64,000 nucleotides of DNA from Phaseolus vulgaris (lineage: Eukaryota > Streptophyta > Magnoliopsida > Fabales > Fabaceae), in contig NC_023758.2 in the NCBI RefSeq assembly GCF_000499845.2, positions 16,940,088-17,004,087 on the forward strand, in the 5' to 3' direction. How positions within the stretch are numbered: the first letter of the stretch is position 1; every line of letters starts with the position of its first letter. The notes below the pieces were generated by a model. It made no database searches and was not told where the DNA came from. It worked only from the letters and a program-made list of their open reading frames with translations. Below, piece by piece: positions 35,250 through 47,109 of the stretch. The position numbers were made by a program, and so were the translations under genes.

Positions 35250-35407
35250 CCATGTCTTTGTCTTGAACCCTTCATAGTTAGCCCTTTGGTTGTTTGTGAG
35301 GATTACCGGGAAGAAAATTTGTTTCATTGTCAATTTCTGTACTTTAAAGTGCCTCAACCTCACAAAACTAAAAGCCAAAGACAAATCTGTTTAATTGGGG
35401 TACTACA

Positions 35408-37029
35408 ATGGGTAACACCTTTGGTGCAAAGAAGACCACAAAGGTCATGAAAATTGATGGTGAGACATTCAAGTTGAAGACCCCAGTGAAAGTTGAGGAA
35501 GTGCTTAAGGATCACCCAGGTCTTGTTTTGCTAGACTCTGAGGCAGTTAAGCACTATGGGGTGAGAGCAAAGCCTTTGGAAGCTCACAAGGAGTTGCATC
35601 CAAAGAGGCTCTATTTTCTTGTGGAACTTCCCAAGGAGATAAAGCCAAGAAGGGTTCGTTCTGGCATTAACATGAGTGCCAAAGATCGCCTAGAGAACCT
35701 AGTGCTTACTAGGAGATCTGCTTCTGATCTTTCAATCATGAAGCAAAGCAACATGAGTGATGGTGAACAAGGCAACAACAAGGAGAATAATAATGGTGGG
35801 GTGAGGTTGAAAATGAGGCTTCCAAAAGCTGAGGTGGAGAAGTTGATCCAAGGTAGCAAAGATCAAGCCGAGGCAGCTGAGAGGATCGTGAAACTATATA
35901 TGGCCAATGGCAGCAGAGAAACCGAGGAAAATGGTGAAAAGATGATGCTGTTCGATCAACAAAAGCAGTGCAAGGGTGACACAGTTAAGGAGAGTACAAA
36001 GGTATGTGATATTTGTTCTCATGCCATGTTCTCCATTGTTTAATTTTGTTAACTCCTTATTTTTTTTATTGTTAATTATTTGAATCATTTTGGATTTGTA
36101 CAAACTTACTTTTCTAAACCCGTCTAAAGATATCATTGGAATTTTCGCTGCATTAAACAACTATGATGTATGAAAATTGTGGAATTTTCAATTTTTTTTT
36201 ATTTCACAATATTCCTCATTGTCCATATTTGCAAAGGAAAAAAACTTTGACTTTACTTTGATAGAATTTCATAATAAAGTAAATTGAAGAAGATGAGACA
36301 TTTAACTTATTAGGTTCTCTAAGTAAAATAGGCTAATGGTGTTTGAATTTTCCAGAGATGGTATATTTAAACGGAATATTTCAACCGTCTTAAGGTTTCT
36401 TGAAAGAGTTTTATCAAAACTTTTGCCCTAAAAACTTTTTTAGTTGATAATTTCTCCAAAAATGAATGACCAGGAAGGATCCCAAGAATAAATGGGGCTG
36501 GAAGAACGCTTAAAAAATATTTTATTTTAAAATTGTAGGAATTGAAAAATGAGATAAGTTTATAAAGTACAAAAATTATGGATGATGTGATATAAAAAAA
36601 TAAAAAAAGAAAATAAAATTGTACCATTGTACCCAAATACTATAATATATAAAAAAAAAAATTCCTTTAAAGTATTTTGATTCTCTTAATTTGACCAAAA
36701 TAATTCTTAGAGTATTTTACTTTTTAATAACATGCAACAACCGAACAAGAGGTGTATGACATCTGAATGTTGTGTGCATTCGAATTTGTTGGTTCTGCAT
36801 AGGATATGGTTGCACGTAGTTTGCATAGTGCATATTGACTTGAAAAAAATAATAGGGTTGAGATATATTATTTAAGTATACTTGTATGAATGTGTGTGTA
36901 ACTATCTTTTACAATATTGTCTCAAAATGGATTTGTAGAGACTAATTTGTTTGCTTGAAACTCTTGCAGAAGAGGGTGAGCTTTATGGCAATGAACGAAG
37001 GAGGGACTCAAGTAGCTGTGGTTTCATAA
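35408..37029 (+). CDS. PADRE/DUF4228 domain protein, two exons, possible N-myristoylation
   Basis: Exons 35408-36001 and 36970-37029, joined in phase 0 across a 968-bp intron (AAAG|GTATGTG donor, CTTGCAG|AAG acceptor), give 217 residues. The start MGNTFGAKK has Gly2 and a small residue near position 6, the pattern for N-myristoylation. KVMKIDGETFKLKTPVKVEEVL and the LYFLVELPKE segment are typical of the PADRE (DUF4228) family. Its second half has an Asn/Gly-rich linker, then VRLKMRLPKAEVEKLIQGS. The second exon supplies the conserved-looking ending KKRVSFMAMNEGG. Reading through the donor would give a slightly shorter false protein ending FSIV. Family members are often stress- or pathogen-induced and lie near membranes; a biochemical role is not established. 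Confidence 0.88.
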
Positions 37030-39841
37030 TTAACCACTCACCAACCGAAGGAGCTTTTGTTACACATAGTTAAATAAGAGTCATGTTATTTATACAATGC
37101 ATACAATCTCAACTGGTTAAACTTTTATAGGTGTTTGTGTATTAGTTTATAGAACAGATGAATATTAGTCAAAATTAATTGGTGATGTTGTGCACCACCT
37201 GTTTGACCTGTGGCTACTTCTAAAACCATGTATTTTGTATACATAGCATTGCTCCTAAAACGATGATGTGTACATATTTTGGGGTATCTATGATCTCCTC
37301 ACGTAGAGATGATACGTTATGAATTGATGAATTGATGTTAACTTTCTAATTTTCTCTTACACTTCTCCCAGATGTTTACAATTACCATATTGTTAAGCTC
37401 CAATTATAACTAGTATCAAAAGAAGAACAAGGGGGGAAATGGTAAATTACTGGTAGATGACTTCTTAATCAGAAGTCAAGTAAAGGTGAATCTTAAATAA
37501 AAGACAGAAATTTGGATGCAGGGGAGGTGGGTAATCTTTTAATTGATTAAATTTAATATTGTTTAAAAAACTAAAAGTGTTTTTAGCAACTGGCTATTGC
37601 AACTGCCCAACTCAAAATTCTATTAACTTTGTGAGTCAATTAGGTTAGATATATATGAATTAGTTAGGTTGTTAAAATAATAGTTGCTTAAATATATAAA
37701 CAGTTTTTCTTTTACGTACGATATGACCAATTCAATAATTTATTTACTATCAATTTTCTCTAAATTATGTGGTTGGGTCAGTTTTAAAGTGTTAATTTTC
37801 CATTGTCTTTTTGTGTATTTTTTTTTCTACTCTCTTATTAAAGTTTTAAATTAGTTTCAGAATCTTCAATTTGAGAGATGTGTAACTCCTAGAACAGGTT
37901 TCAATGAATCCAATCCTCTTGGTTCATTGAATTTCTTTGTAAGAATTTAAAACCCATAAATAAATACATAAATAAACTTATTTATAAATTAACATTAACT
38001 TGAGTTAGAAAAATATTTCTTAAAAAAACCTAACATAAGAGAACATTTATACATTAACATACAAAGTTAATTTTAGTTTATGTAAGAATTTATTTTTTAT
38101 TATTTTTTAAATGTTTAAAGACGGATTTACTCAAACGGTGTTAAGTTCATTGTTTTATGTTTTTTGTTTTCTATTTTCTGTTTACTAATTTGTTTTCAAG
38201 GTTAACAAAAATCAGAAATTTTTCTCTTCTCCCTCCTTATTCTCTCTCTCTCTCTTTTCCGCAAACTTTGTAGATGGAAAGAAGAAAGAGTAAGCAGAGA
38301 TGGTACCACTAGGAATATTTTGAATTCTCATACAGTGAATGACAGAATTCTCATACAGATAATTACACAAGTACCTAGTTTCAAGCTTCTTGTTACTATT
38401 AAATATTATATCCAATACCCTAAACTCCGGTGTAATATGTATTGGATATCTCAAACTATTTAACTAAATATGTGTGATGAAGTCATGAGTATTGAAGACA
38501 ATATTTGCTACCTTATGAGAGTGTAGGTAGCTTAGTATAGTACTTTGATTTATTTTCTATCTCAAGCATATGATGAAGACTCAAAGTACAAAATTTTTTT
38601 TTTTCAAAAAGGTTAAACTATTTTAAATAACTAAAAAGTGTTTGAATCAATTAAAAGTGCTGACAACTTGTTAAAACTTTTGTTTCAGAAACACTCTAAC
38701 TTTTTCAATTGGTTAAAACTTGTTTCAATTGGTTTAAATTTTCTTTTTTTCTAAAAAGTACAATTGAAAAAAAGTACAATTTTTCAATTGGTTATTTGAA
38801 GAAACAATCCATCAAAATTTTTATGATGTGTTTTCTTTTAGAAGTTGTTTTGAGTTAGTTTTGTTTCCAAATTTTCAGTTTTAACTATTTTTTTTATTAA
38901 AATTTGTTTCAAACTAACTAAGTTTTTTTTAGAATAATCAACCTGTTATTTTCACATTTAACTTGTTGTTTTCTTAACAGACTTAAAACTAATTTTAAAA
39001 TTTTATTTATGTTTTAAGCTAATAAAAAGAGGTTTTGTATTCTGAATTACATTAATCTTCACTGCACAAATACATACGGTTTTCAAAGCTTGAGAAACTT
39101 CTGAGTGATTTTTTTTTTAGAGTTTTGAGTCTTTGTGAGTTCTTTGTGCAGTCATTTTCATCACTAGCTTGAGATTAAAGGATTCATCAAAGTGTTGCAG
39201 TTTGGAGGTCTTTATTTGTGTCTTCTAAGTCTGCAAGTGTATTCATTTCATATTACTTATGTTTTGTAAGGCTGTATTGATTTACTTCTAAGATAGTGTT
39301 TCTTGAAGCATATCATTGTTGTAATAGTGTCTTACAGAGTGTATTTGTAGTTCTGGTAGGGTTCAAAAGTTGTTCTTGATAAATATTTTGTAAAAGATTC
39401 TTGTGATTTAGTAAAATCCATCTTAGTGTGAGATGGCACTGGATGTAGCTCAGTTTCGAGTGAACCAGTATAAATCTTTGAGTGCTTTAAACCTTTCTTA
39501 CTCATTGCTTTCATTTTATGCATAATTGTGCAATCTAGTGTGAAATTATTAATCTAATGTTTTACGAATCAATCAATTGTTTTTCATTTGTTGATTATGT
39601 TATCAAAATTTTAATTTGTTAACAAGAAAGGCAATTTGTTAAATTTTCTTGACTGGAACTTGAATCTCAATTTCAATATGTTCTTTTGAGATTTAATCTG
39701 TTAAATTTGGGTATCTAGGATTGAAATCATGATCTGTAGTTTTTCAAGAAAAAAATGATAAAAATTCTTTTATGTGAATATTTTGAAATAGGTTTTGGTT
39801 TTGCTTAAGGGAAAATATTAATCTGTTGTTTTTATAAATTG
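37030..39841. other. Intergenic region with copia-type LTR-like relic
   Basis: Downstream flank of the PADRE gene, AT-rich. From about 38500 to 39560 there are repeated TTTCAATTGGTTAAAACT-type phrases and a closing block with CTGGATGTAGCTCAG and GTGAACCAGTATAAATC. The same phrases occur near 43890 and 44720, which suggests a degraded LTR. No gene is supported. Confidence 0.5.
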
Positions 39842-40594
39842 TGTTGGTCATAGCTCGGTCCTCGATAGCAATGTTGTGATAGCTCGATGCTTGGGTAGGG
39901 TAGGGGACAACTCGATTGTTGGGCCGGGGTGAAATTTGCGTAAGTGGCCTTTTTCAAGGATGGGCCCAAAGTACGCAGGAGGGTCGTTACGTAAATAAAT
40001 CGATATACACGTGCTTATAGATATATTTGGAGCGGTGAATATAATATTTATTATTATTATGTATAATTGTTATTATTGCGTATATTTATATTTGATATTA
40101 TTGTGTAATTGATATTATTACGTGGCAATATTTTTCTGTTGTATGTTTGTTGCACGTGACTAGTTTCTAGTGACCCTAAGTAAATAGGGAGATGCATTGA
40201 TAATGGAAAGTGGGTCAACGGATAACACCGAAGGAGTGTCAGTGCTTGTTGCATGTGGTTTTCTATTAGAAACGAAAGCTAACATGATTATTTTTTCAGT
40301 TAAGATTTGCTTATCTCCAGGGAGAATGGTTGCATGTTGCATGTACCGTTATAAAAGGGGCCTAAGACCCCAGATGAAGGTATGTTGTTTTTTACACACT
40401 AAACTAAATTGATACTTTTGGTGAACCCTATCTGACTTGATCGTCGGAGTGTAATCAACAGGTAGGGCGTCCTCTGTACCAACGGAGCCTTATTCTAGCA
40501 TCGAGAAGGATACGTGAGCCTAATTCCCGAAAGAGTATTCCAGGAGGAGGCGTTCAACCTAGTCAACCAACGGGAGAGTCAACCGGCGAGAACA
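39842..40594 (+). repeat. Solo-LTR-like block related to element D
   Basis: A block of distinct, less AT-rich composition that starts TGTTGGTCATAG and ends GAGAACA. It has TATAAAAGGGG at 40350 and then GACTTGATCGTCGGAGTG, matching element D's GACTTGATCGTCGGAATG near 61432. No internal retrotransposon sequence follows, so it looks like a solo LTR. I could not find a matching target duplication, so the ends are approximate. Confidence 0.6.
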
Positions 40595-40779
40595 TAAACA
40601 ATCTATTATTTTTCTTATAGTAGTACTTTGTTAAGGAAATTTCAACCAGTTATTTCATAAAATAATCTGTTATTTTTCTGTTGAGATTGTATATTGTGAT
40701 ATTTGCGAAAATTAGCCTAAGTCCAAATCACCCTCCCTCTTGAACTTAGACTCCAATAGGTTCAACAATATGTGCTAAA

Positions 40780-41470
40780 TAGTTACAAAAATGTCACCGC
40801 ATTTTTTTTTACACTGGTTCTCATTTAATTGACCTAATATATCGTTGTAGAAAGTGTTATTTGCACTAATGTCTTTGCCTTGCCATTTAGTCTGTATGAA
40901 GTGTACTTTCTCCCTATACAAGGAATATCTAACAACTCCATCCTCTTATTGAAACTATTGAAATCGGATATCTCCCTACTTTCACTTCTTCCATAACTAA
41001 CTCCCCTACGCTTTTCCTTCTTCGTGAGGGCATTAAAATCACCAAGGATACACCAAGATTTACAAGCATCGTTATCTCTTAACTTGGATAACTCCTCCTA
41101 TAAACTAATTTTATCCTTGATATTGCATGACAAATACATATTAACAATGACGACAGGGATATTCTTATCCAAGAATTTACCAAAAATAATCACAAATTGC
41201 TTGTTAGAGATGTGCCTAGAACATTCAAAAAACCGTTATGCCAAACAGTAAGAATCCCATCAAAACCATTTGATTCTTCACTATGAACTAACTCGATGTC
41301 ATTGTCCCCCCATAACTGATAGCATTTTGTTTTCTGATTTTAGATAACAATGTTTCTTGAATACAAAGCATATTAATCCCTTCCACTTTAATAAGCTCAT
41401 TTAGATACCTCCACTTTACAAGGTTCCCCAACCCTCTAGAATTCATGGATGCGATGATCGTAAGTCACAG
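40780..41470 (-). pseudogene. LINE (L1-type) endonuclease relic
   Basis: On the minus strand, starting near 41465, the frame reads MNSRGLGNLVKWRYL, then INMLCIQETL, and after shifts and a stop CILGDFNALTKKEKRRGVSY followed by ELLDIPCIGRKYTSYRLNGKAK. These are the successive motifs of the APE-like endonuclease at the start of plant L1 ORF2 (QET and GDFNA carry active-site residues). At least one stop and two frameshifts break it. The RT part is absent, so it is a fragment; its ends are approximate. Confidence 0.8.
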
Positions 41471-43129
41471 AAACCTCCCTCCCCAACCCCTTCAAGTTTT
41501 TTTTTTGTCTTTGTCTTCGAGTTCTTCTAACCTGACAAAAATCTTTTTCTCATCCCCTTCTAGGTAACCCCAATCTATTTACCCAATTCTCAAAGTCTGA
41601 TAATTTCTAAATTGTCATGTTTCAACCAAAACAGTCGATTACAGTTATCAATACCATTATCAGAAACAACATTGCTAATTTGGGAGAGATTTGACCTTAT
41701 TTATTTTCTTCCTTCATGTGTGTTGTGTTTACTTGACTCTCCAATCCAAAAGTTCCTTCTTTTCGCATACTCTCTAAGATTGCTATATGCAGCCTTGAGA
41801 TCCACCATCACCAGAAAAGAGGTTCCCGAGTCACACTCTTTCGTCGCTGAAGAAGACGTCGTTCCCGTGTTGTCCATCGTTAGAAGAGAGAAGATCGAGT
41901 TGCATTCTACCGTCGCCGGAAAGGAGAAGGTCGAGTTGCGCTCTGTCATCGCGGGACCCGTGTCATCGCCATTGACAACTCGATGGGCAAAGACGGAGTT
42001 GTGTGGAGTGACGTTGTCGCGCAACTAGGGTTTCCTTATTCTTAAAATTTGTATTGAAAAGTTTTTGTAATGTAAAGATTTCAAAAAATAGAGCATGAAT
42101 ATTTTCTATATCAAAGAGTTTTTAAAAATATATGTTTAGTGGAATAATATCCAGTTTAAATATAATTATGCCACAATGTTCTGTTTTAATATTAACTTGG
42201 GAAGAATTTGAAAGTTCATTAAAGTTGAAAAAATTGAGAAAAGAAAGTCTCAATAAATCACAAATATTATAAGATATTTTTTCAGTGATATCCACTAATT
42301 AAATTATAAATTATAATATTCACTAATACTTATTTTATTCCCAGATATTACCAAAAGGACTTAAAGACGCGAGTAAAGCTGAAAGTTGAAGTTTCCATTT
42401 TTAGTGTATAATGAAAAAACAATGAAGCGAAGAAGCGAGATTTGCACAAATCAAGAGTAAAGCAATATAAAGGAGAAGCGAACGAATATTTTCTAAAGAG
42501 AAGGATGTTCCAAAGTGCAAACAAGTGACAACACGTATTAAAGACGAATATCATAACTTTCCTATTTGAGTATTTGATACAAAGAATAAGATGAACAGTG
42601 CAGAAATAGAAAGATTCAAGTCCAGAGATATTCAAACCTCAACGGATAAAGTTCATACATATGAATAAATTATTTGAAGAGCAAATACATGTTAAAGACG
42701 CACAGATTTCATCAAAGCCAGTATTTCCATATTGTGCATTTATCACATGGAAGATAATAAACAGAATGGGAAAGAGAATATCCAAGTACATAATTGATTC
42801 TAGCTTCATCAAATCAAATACAGTTAAAGAAACATTTTAAAATGTTTATAAAGATTAAAGAAGTGCATATTGCATTAAAACATAAATTTTTATATCAAGC
42901 GTCTAGCGCATTGGAGATGAAGAACAACGTGGCATATCTGAGTTGATATTGAAGTAAAGAATATTAAAGCATCAATGTTCATATTGGAAGAAGATAAAGA
43001 AATTATTTGGAATTCCTTACACGTAAAGAATAATCAAAGCTATTATTTCCTTATCAAGTTTCTAACTACTATGAAGAATGAAGAACCTTGAAGCTGAGCT
43101 TTGATGTTTCAAATCTATGATGAAGGTTG
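41471..43129. other. Intergenic region, possible LINE 5' part and unassigned repeats
   Basis: 41480-41640 on the minus strand may continue the LINE upstream of the endonuclease (ENWVNRLG-like frame), weakly. 41800-42030 is GC-richer, with overlapping frames on both strands that I cannot assign. 42340-43130 has recurring AAAGACG and ATCAAAG phrases and no coding frame. Confidence 0.4.
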
Positions 43130-44191
43130 AAGTTGTGCTGCTTTTGGTTTAAGTTTAGTCTAAGTTGTTTAGAACTCTTGTAAAGATCATTCCTAGTCCC
43201 TTGCACAAGCTAGCTCAATCTATTTTAAAAGAGAAAGGTATTTTTCTAAGCAAAGAGAAAAATAATCGGTTGAAACCACGAAATAATCGATTGTTTGTCA
43301 CTTAGCTTGTTTGAAGGTTTTAAAACTGTTTTTGACTTGGTTAAATAACTGTCTAACCAATTCAACTAGTTAAAACAAATTTTCAACGGGTTGATTGTCA
43401 CATTTCATAACAGCTTTTCAAAAACCTGTTGGATTTGTTTTCAGATGGATCAAAACTGTTTCGGCTCATGATTGACTGCCTAGAACGGCTAGATTTAAGA
43501 GTATAAGTATGGCTTCTCTTTTGTTTTCAAAAACAACAAGTTAACACATTTTACAGTGAGATTGAAATTGTTTTTGAAGAGAGATTCAAATCAAGTTTTG
43601 CAAGATTGCTAAATAGTTGTGCACTGGTTCAAGGTTTGATCTTATGAGCTTTGTGATTCCTGTAAATCCAGGTGTAATATGTTCCTTTCATGATTCTTGT
43701 ATTTCTTCTTTTGTAAACTTATGAAGTGTGTGAAAACCTGTAAAGTCAAAGGGTGTTCTAACTAAGGTTGTGTGTAAGGCAAAGAGGGTGAGTGGTTCTT
43801 GTGGTATCAAGATCACTTATTTGTGATTGTGTGTATTGTAATCTGTGATTGGTTACTAGTGGAACCCAGTGGTTGTTCTGGGAACTGGATGTAGCTCAAG
43901 GTTGAGTGAAACAATATAATTTGGCTGAGTAATTTATCTATCTCTCACTCCTCATAAACTGTTTGATTTAATTATATTTTTGTTGCTGCCATTAACAACC
44001 GATTAAAACGAAGTTTCAACCAATTGAAATTCTGCAAACAGTTTCTTTTATATTGTTTGATTGGCTTCCTTGATTTTTAATCTATGATTATTGATAAAGT
44101 TCATTCTTATTCAATCTTTGCGAAAATCTTTTGGAAAACAATTCACCCCCCCCCCCCTTCCCCCCTCTTGTTTAAGCCATTAATTCTAACA
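43130..44191 (+). repeat. Copia-type LTR-like relic ending in a C-rich tract
   Basis: Contains AATCGGTTGAAACCACG and CCAATTGAAATTC phrases, CTGGATGTAGCTCAAGG, and ends in a tract of C broken by TT (44147-44168), then CTCTTGTTTAAGCCATTAATTCTAACA. Legume SIRE/Maximus-like copia LTRs are known to end with a C-rich run and such a tail. No primer site or internal region follows, so it would be a solo or truncated LTR. The start is approximate. Confidence 0.45.
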
Positions 44192-44399
44192 ATGTTGACA
44201 TTCATAAATTTATATAAAGACCTCAAGGGTGAAAAGCACAACAGTAAAGAACATACAAGCGATATACAAAACATTCAAGTGTATAGGACAACTTTTTGTA
44301 GTTGTGTCTGGGATTGCGCTTATAGAATTTCGTATCCTGCTAGTGAAGAGCAACATGTGAGAATTGGGTAAAGAGCTAACCATTGTAAATCCTGCACTT

Positions 44400-44840
44400 C
44401 TATGAAGCATACCCTGTGAGATTTTATTGTTCTCTCAATAGAGATTTCTTCTCATTGTAAAGAGATCTTGATCTTAGAGGGAGATTAAGATTGGTTTTTT
44501 GGAGAGGTTGAGAGTACTCAGTGAACCTGTAGAGGTTTAAAATATTGGGTGAACCTAGGTTTAGAATATTGGGTGAACATGAAGAGGTTGAGAATACTTG
44601 TGTAACCTGAAGAGGTGTAGAATATTTGTGTAACCTGAAGAAGTGTAGAATACTTGTGATAGTGAAAGGCTCCTGAGGGGGTTGCTTGAGGGGATTAGAC
44701 GAAGCCCTTGGTGTTGGGTGAACTAGTATAAATCTTTGTCTTCTTCTCTTTATTTAGACAATAGTTTTAATTATTCATACTCCACGAATTGAGTGTAGTC
44801 TCCATTCACCCCCTCCCTCTTTCTAGAGCCAATTGAAGCT
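44400..44840 (+). repeat. Second LTR-like relic containing a 24-29 bp minisatellite
   Basis: Five diverged units of about 24-29 bases run from 44521 to about 44660, each built on GTGAACCTGWAGAGG plus TAGAATAYT. The block then has GGGTGAACTAGTATAAATC and ends near a C-rich CATTCACCCCCTCCCTC. The closing phrases match those near 39480 and 44150, so this looks like another copia-type LTR end. Confidence 0.55.
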
Positions 44841-45953
44841 TCAAATTTCTTATAAACCATCTGATCAATTGATTCAGTGATGATAACCTTTCGAGCTAAT
44901 CTTTGTTGCAGTAGATTTCTAACTTATGAAGCTTCATTTTAGACATTTGAATTATGAAGATTGAAGAGTTGAACTAAAAGGAACAAATCATACAAATCTA
45001 CTGAACAGAGGAAGTGTTAAATGGTCTAGGAACTGGAAGACAGTCTAATGTAGGATATCTTTGTAATGAATTTTTTTGTCCCAAGTTTTGTTTCAATTTA
45101 GGCCCATCCATTTGTAGTTTTAGAACCTAATAAATAAGGAACTTTAGACATAATTAAGACACAATCATTTACTTAAGTTTGCGTACATTTACCTTTACTT
45201 AGGAGTAGATGGTAGATTAGTTCGTTTTCTGTTTTTACATGCAATTCAATTTATGTCCATTCAAATTCTTTACCGTTTTTGCTTCTGCAACTTTACAATT
45301 GAAAGATAATTGAATTCTAGAAATGGGTAACAACGAATGCAAAATCGTGTTAGACGAAGCTTTCTTCAAGTTGTTTTCTCCTTTGAAATCATTTTAGATT
45401 TATATCATTGATTGAGAATGTTTTTTTTTAATATGCAAACTGATTGGTTATGTTCATTAAACCAGTAATCCAGATTCAAGTTTCTTGTATTCAATGTTAA
45501 AGATGTTTTAACCATGGTTTATGTTTACTATATCGCATTTCTCGAACGAAACTTTCTTCTCTTTAATGCAATTTTTTAAATTTCTGCATTTATAATTTTG
45601 TGTTTACATTTCAATTGCAATTTCGATTTCAATCATGTTCTATTTCCAGTTTTAGTTCAATAGACAGTTTGTTACAGTTCTCTTGTTTCATGCTTTAAGA
45701 AATTGTTGTTTCTTTTCAATTTATGTTGTTTATAGTTTCTTCCATTTATTTTTATACTTTTACATTAATGTATTTTATATTTTCATTATATACTCAATTT
45801 TACACCGGTACAATTATTAGACGGTCTGATAGACGATTGTCTATCAGACAATCTAATGGTTACATTTAGTCTTTTTGATACATAAATTCATCTATTTTTT
45901 TTACTTTTACTTTAGAATTAGATTGTAGTTTTAATTCACTTTTATGTTCGCAC
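44841..45953. other. AT-rich intergenic region with a strong inverted repeat
   Basis: No gene is visible. An imperfect palindrome spans 45816-45857, with arms of about 20 bases (ATTAGACGGTCTGATAGACG against GTCTATCAGACAATCTAAT). The region is otherwise T-rich and unassigned. Confidence 0.55.
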
Positions 45954-46162
45954 ATTATTAAGGAAATAATAATTATCAAATTATATGCAATATTTGACGA
46001 TATTGTACCCAATTATATGCAATTAATTTAATAATTATAGAATCTCATGATTAGTATCCGTTCATAATTAGATTGTAATTTGGGAGAGAGAAACTACCTA
46101 TATATTTCCTATACATGAAGTGATGTAATATACACATAAGAGAATAAGAAACATCTCTTATA
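45954..46162 (+). repeat. 5' LTR of the copia element (about 209 bp)
   Basis: Shares ATTATTAAGGAAATAATAAT and most later sequence with 49631-49830. The copies differ by several substitutions and indels, including a 14-base extra block in the 3' copy. Obvious TG...CA ends are lacking; the shared part starts ATTATTAAGG and the 5' copy ends CTTATA before the primer site. Confidence 0.85.
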
Positions 46163-46174
46163 TGGTATCAGAGC
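46163..46174 (+). other. Primer binding site of the copia element
   Basis: TGGTATCAGAGC, a perfect match to the usual site complementary to the initiator methionine tRNA 3' end. Confidence 0.9.
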
Positions 46175-46228
46175 ACCGATCTTGGTGTCCTGACAGCCTC
46201 TCCATTTTTATCCCTTAAATAAAAAGTC

Positions 46229-47023
46229 ATGTCTAGCAAAGAAGGCACCAGTAACGAGTCTGATAGAAACCTCGTACAACGCTTCAGTGCCGAGCAAATT
46301 CGGCAATTGGCAAGGGCTATTTACTCGCTCAACAATAACAATAACGGTAAAAGTGACACGTTTGTTAGCTCTGCAGGTCTGCTTGCCCATAACTCCTCTT
46401 CTAATTCTGCTTTTACGAAACCATGGATTTTGGATAACGGAGCAACCGATCACATTGCATCTGATTCACAATTTTTCACACAAACTTCATCATCATTTAT
46501 TTCAAATGTTAATCTGCCCACAGGCTCAACTGCGCCCATCTCATCTACAGGCACAATTAAATTCAATGACAAAATCACTCTCAAAGATGTTCTTTGTGTT
46601 CCTTCTTTTAACTTAAATCTCATGTCCATTAGTAAGATAACCAGTCCACTAAATTGTTGTGTCGTTTTTACTCCACATGATTGCGTTTTACAGGACTTGG
46701 TTACGGGGAGGATGATTGGCTCGGGTAAACAACACGCAGGCTTATACTACATGTCCCCTCTTCCAAACCAAGCCCACGCATCTCAAATATCGACCGATCC
46801 TGATTTATGGCACAAGCGCCTTGGACATCCTTCTCCGGCGTGTCTACAACTTGTATCTTCCTTACTACCTATCCCTATCAGTAAAAATTTCATTCCCATT
46901 CATAATCATTGTAGTATTTGTCCCAAAGCTAAACAGACAAGGCTACCCTTTCCTTTAAGCACAATAAAATCTCATTCTCCATTTAATCTACTCATTTTGG
47001 AAAACGTTTTTTTCTCACTATAG
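46229..47023 (+). pseudogene. Copia protease and integrase N-terminus, with Gag missing
   Basis: 265-codon frame from ATG 46229. Only about 65 residues precede the protease motif WILDNGATDHIAS, and no UBN2 Gag domain or CCHC knuckle is present. It then has the Gag-pre-integrase region (DLWHKRLGHPS, HCSICPKAKQTR, the HHCC zinc domain), and the frame is lost at the start of the integrase core, where the first catalytic Asp region is deleted or shifted (TIVDDYTRCTW follows in another frame). The usual active-site DSGAT reads DNGAT. Confidence 0.85.
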
Positions 47024-47109
47024 TCGATGACTATACTAGATGTACTTGGCTATTTCTTATGAATCACAAATCTGAAACCCAACATCTCTTTTAGAGTCAT
47101 TCATTACAT

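Noticed and set aside
36002..36043. PADRE protein ending FSIV by reading through
   Set aside because: A strong donor GTATGTG, a good acceptor and a family-like C-terminal exon favour splicing.
41612..42028. 138-codon plus-strand frame and 107-codon minus-strand frame
   Set aside because: Both strands are open over the same GC-richer stretch and neither resembles a known family. I could not choose one, so no gene is claimed.
44142..44168. Runs of C as a possible G-quadruplex
   Set aside because: The position is that of the C-rich end of copia-type LTRs; the tract is explained by that, though the complementary strand could form a quadruplex.
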